Below the pieces are notes generated by a model. The model had not been told where the DNA came from and made no database searches. It saw only the letters and a program-made list of their open reading frames with translations. The position numbers and the translations under genes are program-made. A stretch of DNA of 64,000 nt, taken from assembly GCF_019578655.1 (NCBI RefSeq), contig NC_063257.1, positions 27,235,939 to 27,299,938 of the forward strand. The letters are read 5' to 3'. Positions 44,829 to 56,100 of this stretch are shown here, piece by piece. This DNA is from Ricinus communis. Taxonomy: Eukaryota > Streptophyta > Magnoliopsida > Malpighiales > Euphorbiaceae. Position 1 is the first letter of the stretch; each line of letters starts with the position of its first letter.

Positions 44829-46568
44829 AATCACCCCACACTTAAGCTTTTGCTTGTCCTCAAGCAATCAATAACTCAATACATGCACAAGCAACAATAA
44901 CCCCTCAAAATCCATGCTAAAGTTCACAACTCAACCTTATTCAACATATAAAGAATGAAACTCAAGTAACTAGTAACTTCTACACCTTTAAGGAAAGACT
45001 ATGATAATACCATCTCGAAGCACAACTTATATAACAATTCAGCATTAAAGACTAAGAACCAGTGCCTCACAAGAATCTCTCAAATCATTTATAGTGTTTA
45101 AAGGTAAACAAGAAAATTCCCTCAACGCAGACACAACCTGTTTACTATAAGCTTGCTCATCAATCTTATCTTCGCTACTGCGAATAAATGAATACCAAAA
45201 TCGGTCTTTACAAGGGTTGAAATATGGCTGAGGTAAAGGTAAGAATATTTGGATAGAAGTGTAAAGTATACTGAAAAATCATGCACTTATTTGAAATGAT
45301 TGCTTCAGGAGCTGAGTGCCAAAACAGCAAAAATACTCACTAAGCCTTATTTGAAGTAAAGGATGCTCACAAAAATTAAATTCAAAAGAGCTAAGAGCTA
45401 AGAAATAAGTCAGAAATTTTTTTCTTTTTATTTTCTTTTATTTTTTTTATATATACTATGTATATATATTACACCAGCTTATATAGAGGCTGCATGATTA
45501 GTGACATAAACAATAAGAATAGTTATCCAATTTGGATTGAAGGGAGCATCAAAGAATGACTAAAAAGACTAAGTGAATTTAGAACAACGTTAGGCACTAT
45601 GATTCCATAAATGAAGAAGCATAACACATAATTATTCAGTATACAAGATGAAAGGAAAGATAGATGTATAGAATGGTGTATGTGTAGTGATTAGGTGTAA
45701 ATCATGAAGAAAAGGTTAAGGCTCAAACTGGCTGACTAATGGAAAAAAAGGGTAGGCTTTTGGCCAGATGTGCTGAAATCCTAAGTTGCCCAAATCATCT
45801 AATGGTATTCAAAAATTCATGTAACCTTAACAAGCATTACAGAGCAAGTTCTAGAAATGAAATTTAAGTACAGCGCACACTCAAACAAGAAAAGTTATGA
45901 GCATAATGTGCAATGGATGCTCAAATTTGGGTTTAAAAACTCACGTTTGAAGTGGCTTAATTTACAATTAGTTCCCAGACTTATCAATTGAATCATCACA
46001 TAAATTGAATACGAAATTGGCATAATCAAAGTTCGCAGTCAAAGGTTGTAAATTTGTAAGGAACTCAAGTAACACTGGTTTAACCTAGCCAAATTGACAT
46101 ATTGAATACAGTGAAATTGCTTTCAAGAACAAAAGATAAAGAGGGAAAATCAATTACTAGTGTGTGAATTAAGTCATTAATTAGGAAAGAATAAACTAAA
46201 CTTAAATTTCATGGAAAACCTAGGTCCTAACATCCTAAGAATAGTCCATTATCATTGCCTTAAACAATTAAGGGATATAGCCACAGATACCTAACCCACA
46301 CTTAAGTATAACACCGCCAATAGTGTTAAAAATTAAAACTGGGTATAGCACATAACTAGCAGATCATAAAAAAATGGTGATCATATTAAATGTACATATC
46401 AAGACGGCAAAGCAAAGTGTTCTACTAAAATAACATAACATGAAAGGAAAATGACAAAAAATAACCTAAATTTGAAAATGAAAAAAAAGAAACAAAACTA
46501 AAGTAAAATATAAATAAAGAAGGAAAATAAAAAGGAAAAGGAAAAGAAAAATAGCAAAAAATTTTATT
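44829..46568 (-). other. Non-coding 3' module of the 44772-53185 element
   Basis: On the minus strand: first polypurine-like motif (inverse of acccacactt, 46294-46303); block 1 (inverse of taacaagcattacagagcaagttctaga, about 45828-45855); an A-rich tract (inverse of 45417-45450); block 2 degenerate (inverse of ggtctttacaagggttg, 45201-45217); block 3 (inverse of ataagcttgctcatcaatc, 45157-45175); second polypurine-like motif (inverse of caccccacactt, 44832-44843) four bases from the LTR end. Microsatellite-like tatatata lies near 45450-45470. No gene. Confidence 0.75.
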
Positions 46569-48083
46569 TCACTGCTGGTAGTCTGCCGAAGGCGCATCCT
46601 CACTGGCCGGATCTGCTGGAGGGTGAGAAGTAGGGGAAGGCGCTGAAGGAGGGGGCGGTGGTGGTGGCACAAGGACCGTGAAGCAACCTGCTAGATCGAA
46701 TTCCATATCATCGATGAACCGCTGATTTTGTGCTTCGATCTCCACCATCTTTTGAATCTGCTCTGCTATTAGGTTTGTCTTGGTGGCCTGCCTATCTAGC
46801 CCATGCATAAGCTGCTGGAGCATATCATTTAAACCTTGAAACTGTGCCCTAATCTCCTCTTGAAACTGCCCAAAATCCTTTCTTTGTTGCACAAACTCAG
46901 TATAGTGCTGCTGCTATAAGTTGCAGACTCGATCTAGTCGGTCAGCCAAAGCACTAATCTGAGCACTCGATGTCCTTGTAGAATAAGAAGAGGAGGCTCC
47001 AGATGTAGGCATAAACATTCTAGCTGGGTTAGGAATCCTAAGATCTGGAATCTTAGTCGTTGTGTTTTGGGCTCCTCTAGCTGCTGCCTCTCTAGCCTCC
47101 CTTACTATTGCGCTGATGAGCCTGTACTCTTTGCCATATGGGTGTCGAGTAGCCGTGATCATCTACATGTTGATCATCTGTCTGATCCCTAGTGGTGTCA
47201 TATCACCAATCTATGAAAGCTTTGACAGACAGTCATCCAATACATCCAGTCTATTGACTAACATAGTCATATACGAGCCAAAACAATAGTGCATCTTCTT
47301 CTAGGCGTCTGCTATGAATGAACGGACTTGAGAAGCCAACAGATATACCAAGTCAATCTTCTTACGATATTGCATAGCCTAGAGGATGAAGACTTCAGTT
47401 GTGTGACAGCTCCAAAACTATCTCCTCTGCCTGTAATCGTGTAAGCTAATAAAATATGGAGATAGCAGAGATGATCCGAAGGGCTAGATGCCTTAGACCT
47501 GCTGGGGTAGTATGATGCATCCCTGATACTCCTCGCCTGAGGTCTCCTGCTTAGTCCATAATAATAAATGCATGCTGAATTGTGGAACTGACATTGAGAA
47601 CTCCCTTCCCCCTAGTCTGAAGTAAACTGCATCAGGTTGATGCCAATTTATGATCTATTGCTGTAGAGAGAAGGTGCTGAGGAATTCAATTATGAGCTCG
47701 CAGTAGGTTGGCTCAATGATGTCGAAGAATCATGTGTATGGCAGAGTTTTGAACAGTGCACACACATCCTAAGCCAATCCCACTCCTTTCAGGGATACAA
47801 AGTCGATGCAACTTCCAGCCATCACTTGCTTCCATCTCATGACTTGGAAGCAGCTCCCGTTATCTGCATTCGAAAATGTCCATAAGGGATGAGGACCAGG
47901 TGCGGGTGGATTTGCAACTGGTGCTCTTCGTACTCGAACTAGTTGCTGTTGTGGTGGAGGTGCTGGTGCTGGTGCTAGTGCTGATGAAGGTGAAATGGAG
48001 GAAGATGTTCCTTCGCCACGCGGGCGCTTGCTGGTAGCGGCGCATTACGGTTGCTTTCGATGTGATTGATCGCGGTCCCTCAT
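46569..48083 (-). pseudogene. Athila ORF-1-like third gene (stops only)
   Basis: One frame of 505 codons from ATG at 48083 to the final stop at 46569, interrupted by about ten in-frame stops but with no net frameshift (the sub-frames 47162 and 46892 are in phase with 48083). N-terminal part is Pro/Ser/Ala-rich (SPSSALAPAPAPPPQQQ). The middle has DIIEPTYCELIIEFLSTF, VYFRLGGREFSMSVPQFSM and WTKQET, which match the Athila ORF-1 / 'putative plant transposon protein' family (EPVYRELxxEF, FRLGG). The C-terminus has a coiled-coil-like stretch (LNDMLQQLMHGLDRQAT, AEQIQKMVEIEAQNQ) and a proline run. Function in the family is unknown, sometimes called env-like by position. ORF 47860-48105 is a different frame. 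Confidence 0.8.
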
Positions 48084-48630
48084 ATTGCCTAATGCAATGA
48101 ATCATTAGTATTCGAACAAGAAATCAAGTTAACATAAATTATTCCAAAAATTAAACAGCATAACAGCTATAATTTGACTAATATAAAACTTTAGACTTAA
48201 GACTAAGTCTAAAGCCTCAATCTCCTACAGAAAACTAATTCACAATTACATACCAGCCTACTTTATCGCGCACCAAATAAAGAAAATTTATGCTATCAAT
48301 TATTCATAATATAATGCATAAATAAACTTTATTGCTGCCGAACCCCATAGTTATCATTTCATTATTCAAAATCACATAAACATAGCAACTAGTCTTAACT
48401 AAATCTAATCGAAGTCAAATTTAAGCAGTGTAACAAAGCATACTACTAAAGCATATCAAAATGTCCTAAATAATAAAAAAATGCATAAAAGAAAAATCAA
48501 AGTAAATTAAATAAAAGCAAAAGGCGAAGAGACTTACTTGAAGTTGCCGTGATAGGTAAGAAAAATCAAAGAAAAAGAAGAAACAACACCTTAGAGCTTA
48601 GAGAGGGAAAGGTAGGAAATTTTTTGAAAA
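48084..48630 (-). other. Leader or intron-like region before the third gene
   Basis: About 550 bases, AT-rich, without a frame. On the minus strand a strong splice-donor-like CAAGTAAGT lies near 48533-48541, and a TGCATTAG acceptor-like end about five bases before the ATG at 48083. This would fit a leader intron of about 440 bases, as in genes with a promoter of their own. Inferred only. Confidence 0.4.
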
Positions 48631-49075
48631 GGCCTGCTTTTATAGTCATGTGGGTCAGCACGGGCGAGGGCCAGGCCATGCTGGTCAACACGGGCCAAAC
48701 CATGAAGCCTCATTCGTGTGCCAATCCATCACGGGTGAGGGCATGGCTGTGCTGGTCAGCACTACCTAATGTTGCTGCCCGTGGTGGCTTCGGAAACCGT
48801 GGTGGATGGCTGAATTTACCTTGTGCTTTACGTGCATCTCCATCACGGGCTGGGGCACGGGCGTGGTGACTGGCACGGGCGTGGTGACTGGCACGGGCGT
48901 GGTAACTGGCACGGCCTGGTGTTGCAGCTTGTGGTGGCCTCGGAAGCCGTGGTTGATGGCCATTTTCCCAAACTCTATATGTGCATATTCATCACGAGCA
49001 TAACTTCAGCCGTGCTGATCAGCACAGCCTAGTGTTGCAGCCCATGATGCCCACGGAATTCGTGGTGGATGAGTG
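48631..49075 (-). promoter_or_regulatory. Internal promoter-like block: CACGG cluster plus TATA
   Basis: A GC-rich island in AT-rich surroundings with many cacggg/cccgtg and cacggcc motifs, including a short tandem of ggcacgggcgtggtgact (three copies at about 48855-48908). On the minus strand it leads into actataaaagcaggcc (48631-48646) and then a CT-rich leader. The same cluster-then-TATA order is in the LTRs at 52736-52985, 41715-41931 and 39315-39543, but this block is internal, upstream of the third gene. The ORFs in it are chance frames. Confidence 0.6.
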
Positions 49076-49819
49076 AAGTTTGAGCTTTCCTTCACCATCT
49101 CGTGTCGCAAAACTACCTACCTGCATTTAACACATATACGCACACATTTAGGCTGTAAATCAAGTAAAATAAATCTAACGGGGAAGTCCGTCTTTACCAA
49201 TTACCAAAAATCCGACTTAAGTTACTCAAACCCTAGATTCATACAACTATGTTTAATTATTAAGTAAGTGTTCTAACTACCATCAAGCATGCAAACGACT
49301 GATAAAATAAAAATATTAATTAAAAACATAAAATTAAAATTTTTGGGGTGCCTCCCAAAAAGTGCTTCCTTTTAGTCAAGTCACTTAGGTAGTCTCTGCA
49401 GCAGCATTCCTACCCCATGGGCAAATTGAGAAGGTGGGCTCATTATAAGCTGGGGCCTGAGGCATATAACCGCAAGGAGGCGATCCAATTTGTACAACAA
49501 ATTGCCAAGGAGGTGCTCTCCATACCGAGTTGGGATGCCCAGTCATCCACTCCATATCCTGTCTACCCTTCTCGGGTGTATCATAGGATGAAGTTTAAAA
49601 TTGATACAAGTTGTTTTCTTCAAATGAATAACATACATCAACATGCAGAGTATCATCAATTTGTGTATCTTGTGGTGGCTTATCACATGCAAGACCAATC
49701 CCATCAATAGCGCAGATGGCATGAACATGGTCAGTAGGAGAACTATCAAATGGGAGTAAACCAAAAATAACATAGTCATCCCCTACATTAGGCTCTAGCT
49801 TTCCCTCAAATACATCTAT
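49076..49819 (-). other. Pol-to-third-gene spacer with decayed coding sequence
   Basis: On the minus strand after the protease frame: EGKLEPNVGDDYVIFG-like sequence that fades into stops, then ggcaccccaaaa (inverse of ttttggggtgcctcccaaaa, near 49341-49360), the same motif as in level 4 near 25474. No RT, RNase H or integrase motif seen, so these are absent from this element. Confidence 0.55.
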
Positions 49820-50290
49820 TTAAGCTCTAGCCGTGACAAGGAAAGGTCTCCCTAAAATCAAAGGCACACCATGCTCATTATCCATATCCATAACCACAAA
49901 ATCCATAAGAAATACTAATTTATCTACCTTGACTAGCACATTCTCTATAATCCCCCTAGGAAGTTTAACGGAATGATCAGCTAATTGAATGCACATCCTA
50001 GTGGGTTTTGCCTCCCCTAAACCTAGCTTATTGAACATACTCGTGGGCATGACATTTAGGCTAGCACGTAAATCAGCTAATGCATCATCAACGCACAAGT
50101 TACCCAAAGTGCAAAGAATAGTAAAACTCCCTAGGTCGTGATGTTTCTCTGGTAACTTGCTCTGAAACACTGTTGAGCACTCTTCATTAAGCTTAGCATA
50201 CGCTACCTCCTCAAGCTTGGTTTTGCTGCTAAGTATGTCCTTCAAGAACTTGGCATACTACGGCATCTCCTTTAATACATCGACAAAAGG
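49820..50290 (-). pseudogene. Athila-type protease (active site changed)
   Basis: The 141-codon frame 49820-50245 begins with KDILSSKTKLEEVAYAKLNE, then LPEKHHDLGSFTILCTLG, then the protease core ALADLRASLNVMPTSMF, KPTRMCIQLADHS, PRGIIENVLVKVDKLVFLMD and PLILGRPFL. The active site usual in Athila (DLGASINLMP) reads DLRASLNVMP, so the catalytic DxG glycine-site residue is lost. Upstream sequence (INLPFVD-like) continues without ATG, as expected for part of gag-pol. It normally matures the element's proteins. Confidence 0.85.
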
Positions 50291-50544
50291 CAAGTTAATA
50301 TGCAATTGTCTAAAAATATCCAAAAGCTTACTGAACTGCTCTTGCGCTTCTACTTGCTTCAGTCTAGCAGGATAAAGAATCTTGGGTTGATACTCCCTGA
50401 TTGGTATTGGTTTCACCTTTTGCCTTTCAGGTTCCTTAACCTTACTATCGCCTCAACCTGCACATCAATAGTGGAATCGTCAAAAATAGGCTTAAAAGGA
50501 GCAGAAACTAACTTACCCGAACGCAAAGTGATAACATCTTAGAA

Positions 50545-51540
50545 ACATACCTCCCGCATTACAGTTTGCACAGTAGTGCGGGCCACCACAAAACTCGCAG
50601 CTTATTTGGGCTGCTTGAACCGGCATCTAAAGCTGGTCTAATTTCTTGGTCAAAAGCTCCACTTGAGCTGCCAAGGCTGCTTTGAAGTCTAACTGGTTGA
50701 CCATTCCCTGTTTGACTTGCCGACTCCTAGAGGATTGCCACTAGTAGTTGTTCATGGCCATCTCCTCTATCAGATTTTAGGCCTGCTTCGGCATCTTGCT
50801 GTTCAAGGCTCCACCTGCTGCAACATCTACCATTTGCCTAGTAGAAAGGTTCAAATCGCTGTAAAAGGTCTGAACTTACATCCATATTGGTAGATCGTGG
50901 TGTGGAAAGCATCTCAACAAGTCCTTGTACCTCTCCTAAGCATCGTACATGCTCTCATCATCCATCTACACAAAAGAAGAAATGTCATTTGTCAATTTAG
51001 TAGTCTTAGCTGGAGGAAAGTACTTGTAAAGAAACTTTTCAGCCAAAGATTTCCAGGTAGTGATAGTGTTCGACGGAAGGGACTGCAACCATCTTTTTTG
51101 GCTCTATCCCTTAAAGAAAATGGAAATAATCTCAGCCGGATGGCATCATCGGTAGTTCTATTTATCTTGAACGTGTCGCATATCTCCAAAAAGTTGGCTA
51201 TATGGGCATTGGGATCCTCGCTTGGTAGCCCTCCAAACTGTACACTCTGTTGTACCATCTGGATCACATTTGGCTTTATTTCGAAGTTGTTAGCTGCCAC
51301 CGCCGGTCTGAGTATACTCGTCTGTGTCCCATCCAATGATGGTCTAGCAAACTCATACATCGTTCTGTTGGCATCTGCCATAACATTTCCGTTTTGATTC
51401 TCCATCCCTATTGGTCTATCAACAAGTACCTCAACCTCGATCTCCTCCTCTACCGATTGCAAACGTTTCCTTAAAAGTCTGAGGGATCGCTCTGGATCAG
51501 ACAGAGGCTTTACAAGATCAGAGCTAGAGCTCCTGGTCAT
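50545..51540 (-). pseudogene. Athila-type gag (frameshifted)
   Basis: Starts MTRSSSSDLVKPLSD at 51540, about 150 bases after the primer site. Family motifs: RTMYEFARPSLDGTQTSI, NNFEIKPNVIQMVQQSVQFG, LPSEDPNAHIANFLEICDTF, RLRLFPFSLRDRAK. A frameshift near 51110 follows, and further stops. Near 50575-50615 is a zinc knuckle CX2CX3HX4C (CEFCGGPHYCANC), with the same spacing as in the level 4 ORF. ORF 50897-51397 on the other strand is a shadow. Confidence 0.87.
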
Positions 51541-51688
51541 AAACTACCTAAGAATGGAAGGTAGCAACCAAAGAACAAAAGTAGTTAAAAGAATAAAAGA
51601 ATAAAATAAAATAAAATAAAGACAGAAAATTAAAAATGGCTAAATTAACAAAAAAAACACAAATTCACTCTAGTTCACACAAAAGCTT

Positions 51689-51705
51689 CCCCGGCAACGG
51701 CGCCA
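51689..51705 (-). promoter_or_regulatory. Primer binding site (tRNA-Asp)
   Basis: ccccggcaacggcgcca, a perfect 17-base match to the 3' end of plant tRNA-Asp, six bases before the LTR edge at 51712. Confidence 0.95.
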
Positions 51706-51711
51706 AAAACT

Positions 51712-53185
51712 TGATAGGCTATTTGTGTAGCTAAAATCTAAAGTAGTGAACCTATTGATGCAGATTAGCACAAATGGTGAGTATCAAGGTCGTATTCTCG
51801 GGAAAGGGTGATCCTAGAACTACTGCAGCGTCTTATGTTATCTAACCTTAACAAAATCGATGAAGTTGTTATGCTATGATTAAATATGAACAAACAATTA
51901 ACTAAGTGTCAAATAATCTGAAAGGATTTAGGAAAACAATCGAAGGAAAAAGCAAACCCTAGGGGACCTAAGCTAGTTTAATGAAGATAGAGATTATATT
52001 GATTAGCAATTGCAATTATCCATGGACAAATTCTTAACTGAATTTGATATCCCTCTCGAGATAACCGAATTCCTAAACCTAATAACCTAAAGTTAGAATC
52101 TCTTCCTAACGGTCGATTATTCGATTAGCATTTAGCTTTAACCCGCCTCTATTAAGCTTTGTTAATTCTTAATCCGGCTAGTCAATTACCCTTATCTCTA
52201 AGTGATCATTAACCAGTTCTTACTATTCAAATTTCCAATTACTAAATGAATTTCTCAATTACATAAAGCAATTTAAATACCACAACTCATAACGTCTCAT
52301 GAAAAATGTGATTTCTCATTAATAATGAAAGCAAGAAGATACAAGCATTGATAATCAAATCTCAGAAGCATTAAAATCAATCCAAGAACATAAGAACCTC
52401 AATGGGTTTGACAAATTTAGTTACTCATACTAATAAGCAACACAAAGTAAAGAATAAATTCAGAAAAGTAAATTGAAGGCACGTACACTCTTCTTCTTCA
52501 AGTTGGATGAAAAACCCTAAATTCCCAATTCAAAATGATAAACCCTAATTTGCCTCTTGAATACTCCCCAAATCTCCTCTTGATCTTCAATTTGATGTTA
52601 AACAAATGTAATGCTTCCTTCAATAGATGAAATGGTCTTCTAAGGTCGAGTATTGAAGTTTGGAAAAAGATGGCTTAAGCTTGTATATGTGAAATCAAGT
52701 CAGAAAATCGAACCCTCATTCAACAAATCATTTTTGCCTATATAAATCTTTCGGCACGGCCATGGTCAAGCCCGTGCTGATCAGCATGGACAGAGTCTAG
52801 GCCGTGTTGGACCTCCGTGTTCCATAACTCACGACTTCTTCCTAGCCGTGCCGTAGCCGGTGTTGATCCACCATGGGCCATGGTGGAGGCCATAGTGGCT
52901 TCGGAAACCATGCCAAAATGGCACTCTTGAAGGGCAACTATTTGATGGTTCAGCACGGCCGGAGTCCAGGCCGTGCTTAACCTTAGAATGCTAGTCCTTG
53001 CTCAACTTGATGGATTCTAGTCCGTAATTGCGCGTATTTCCCTCGATTACTGATAATGTCCCTCTATAATGACCTGAAACGTGAAAGGAACCAAAACACA
53101 GGTGATTTTGGTATAAAACAAGATAACTATGCACAAAAATGTAAATAATTAGGCATATAAATATGTATAAAATGATGCATATCAA
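51712..53185 (-). repeat. 5' LTR of the 44772-53185 element
   Basis: 1474 bp. Palindrome-rich cluster at 52750-52985 followed on the minus strand by gatttatataggc (TATA-like, 52736-52749). The first part (gatgcagattagcac, gtattctcgggaaag, aggcctctattaagc-like) resembles the level 4 LTRs; the far end (gcacaaaaatgtaaataa, atgatgcatatca) does not. Solo frames in it are not conserved. Confidence 0.9.
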
Positions 53186-56100
53186 TCATAAACATGAGTG
53201 TTGAGTGAAAGCATGTGGCAATTATATGCACTGATCCAATGCTTGGAGGAATGCGAAGAAAGAAAATTAGTTGATTGTGTACTAATATCAAATTCTGAAT
53301 AATTGTGGAGGAATGTTTTAGAGGAAAGAGGGAACACTGAGAACTGAGGCACGCTCCAATATTCGGTATGCCTACATGAATTCTCCTTTATTTTTGTTAT
53401 TATGGCCTATAAAATTTAAGACTACGAGATTTGTTGACTAGTCAACTCCTCTTTGTCTGGTATGATGGTTTGGTTTTATTTAGGCAGCATAAACTCGATC
53501 GTTGAGAGAAACCTCGTGGAAGCGGAAATCATAGGCATTGACCCAGTACTTAGTCGAATGCGAAGAAAGAACATTAGTTGATTAAGTAGTGATATTCTTT
53601 AAATGATTGCAAACGAATCTTTTGTAGGATAGGGGGAACGATGATAATTAAGGGATGCCTAAATATTCTGATTCAGGATTTACGTCATTAGGATCTCCAT
53701 CATTCCTTATTCCTTTAGGCACGAGGACATCTAATGGCATAAAGATTAGCGTAAGGAATCATAAGAACACAATTGACAAGCTTGACCGGTGGCATTAGGG
53801 CTTAACTTGATGATCAACTAGGACGAGATGTAAATCCATGCATGTAAGGGAGAAATCATGTTGCGTTTGATTAATCCAAGTACGAATGAATGTGTTTTGA
53901 TGTTTTGGAGGCATATAATGAAGTATATTAGGTGACTTGTATTATTAGGTATGCCTATACAAATTTTCTCTTCTTATCATTAAGGAATCATAGGAAAATA
54001 ATTGATAATCTTGACCGATAGCATTGGAGCATGACTTGATTATCAAGCAGCAGGAAATGCAAATCGACAAGCGTAAGGGAGAAACTATATTGCTTTGGAT
54101 TAATACAAGTCGAAATGCAGATATTTTGATTTTTGGGATGCATATAATGAAAAAATTGGATCGGAGTGTGATTAGGTATGCCCACATGAATTTTCCTTTA
54201 TTTTTGTTAAGCTAGCTCATAAAATTTGGAAATGTGAGAGTTGTTGGCCACTCAACTCCTCTCTAGTTCTTGATTTAACCTTAGTTTTTATATCTTTCTT
54301 TATTTATTTATTCATATTTAGCTTCTCATTTCTTCTTCTTATGAAATGAGGGCTTTCACATTATGTAAACTGCATGCAATCGAATATTTGAGGCTAGTGT
54401 GCATATTATTCCAGTTTTATACCTTATAGAGAATTAAGTTATAGATTCTTTCATGAACTTTATAGACTTATGAAGACCCACACTAGCAAACTTAGACTTA
54501 TCGCTCATGTCCTTCCTTCCATTTATGTTCTTTTATTTGTCTCTTTCAAATCTATGTCTTGTATGATTATTTGCTTTTATTTGGCGAGCATAAACAAGAG
54601 TGTTGAGTTAAAGTGTGTGGAAGCGACAATTATAGGCATCGATCCAATGCTTCGACAAATGCGAAGAAAGAAAATTAGTTGATCGAGTATTGATATTATT
54701 CTTAAAATGATCGTGGATGAATCTTTTGGAGGAGAGAGGGAACGGCGTGAATTAAGGCATATGCCCAACTATTACGATTCAAGATTTGCATCATTAGGAT
54801 CTTTATCATTCCATATTACTCTAGGCACGAGGACTCCCTGATGACACAAAATTGGCGTAGTGGAACATTGGAATGTAATTGACAAGCTTGACCAGTGACA
54901 TTGGGGCTTAGCTTGATGATCAAGCAAGATGAGATGTAAATCCATTTATGTGAGGGAGAAATCATGTTGTTTTCAATTAATCCAAGCATAATACAAGTAG
55001 TAATGTAAGCGTTTTGATGTTTGGAATGCATATAATGAATTAATTTGGGCCGGTGTTTTGTTAGGTTGGCCAATGCGAATTTTCAATTATTTTCGTTAAG
55101 CTGGCTTATAGAATTTGGGATACGAGAGTTGTTGACCAGTCCACCTACTATCTGCTTCTTAATTTGACTTTAGTTTGTTCATCTTTCTATATTTATATTT
55201 TCATATTTAGCTTCAAGTTTCTTCTTCTAATGGAGTAAGAGCTTTCACATTATACAAACTGCATGCAACCGAATACTTGAGGCTACTGAGCATATTGTTT
55301 TAGCTTTTGACATTGGAGAAATCAAGTTATGGGTTGTTTCAAGAACTTTTCGAACTTATCAAGGCTAGCGCTAGCGAACTTTGACTTATTACTTATGTCC
55401 TTCCCTTCTCTTTTGTTCTTTGTCTACCCTTGTGTTTAAATCTATTAGATTTGATCCTTACGCTTAGTCGTATGGGAGAGAATAAAAAACTTATGATTCT
55501 TCCTTATTGGATCCAAATTCCTACCTATGTTCTCATTTTGTTCATTTCTTTGGTGCCTCTCTTTCTAATCTCTATTTAGTTTGAGGGTTTAGTTTTATTT
55601 GGGGAGCATAAACATGAGTGTTGAGTGAAAACTCATGGAAGTGGCAATCATAGGCACTAATCCAATGCTTGCACAAATGCAAATAAAGAAAATTAGTTGA
55701 TCGAGTATTGATATCATTCTCAGAATGATAGCGGACAAATCTTTTGCAGGAGAGAGGAAACGGTGAAAATTGAGCCACGCCCAAATATTCTGATTCAAGA
55801 TGTTCACCATTGGGAACTTCGTCATTCTTTGTTCCTCTAGGCACGAGGACTCTTAATGACACAAGGATTGCAAATAAATTTGATTTGATCCTTACACTTA
55901 GAAGTATGGAAGAGTACAAAGAAGTTTTGATTTCTTTCCTTATCAGATTCGAAATCCCACCTATGTAATTATTTTTTTCTTCTCTTTTATCCTCCCTTTC
56001 TAATCTCTGTCTAGTATGATGGTTTGGTTTTATATCGGGAGTATAAACACAAGTGTTGAGTGAAAGTGCGTGGAAGCAGCAATCACAGGCATTGGACAAA

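Larger units (their letters stand above)
44772..53185 (-). mobile_element. Athila-type element with third gene, minus strand, left LTR deleted
   Basis: 5' LTR 51712-53185 (1474 bp, tgataggct...gcatatca). The 3' LTR is reduced to its last 57 bases (44772-44828), recognisable by ggcatat..atatgtataaaatgatgcatatca shared with 53150-53185. Minus-strand order: primer site, gag, protease, no RT/RNase H/integrase, promoter-like block, Athila ORF-1-like pseudogene, non-coding 3' module. The right flank is SAT1 (atcat at 53186-53190) while the left flank is level 1 RNase H, so a deletion removed the LTR and the end of level 1. Confidence 0.87.

Noticed and set aside
48766..49032. ORFs with VTGTGVVTGTG or VPVTTPVPVTTP repeats
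   Set aside because: Frames through a short tandem of ggcacgggcgtggtgact in a promoter-like block; both strands are open only because of repeat composition.
50897..51397. 166-codon plus-strand ORF, longest plus-strand frame in its region
   Set aside because: Exact shadow of a minus-strand Athila gag whose motifs are clear.
51689..51705. tRNA gene end (ccccggcaacggcgcca)
   Set aside because: Only the 3' end of tRNA-Asp is matched, next to an LTR edge: a primer binding site.
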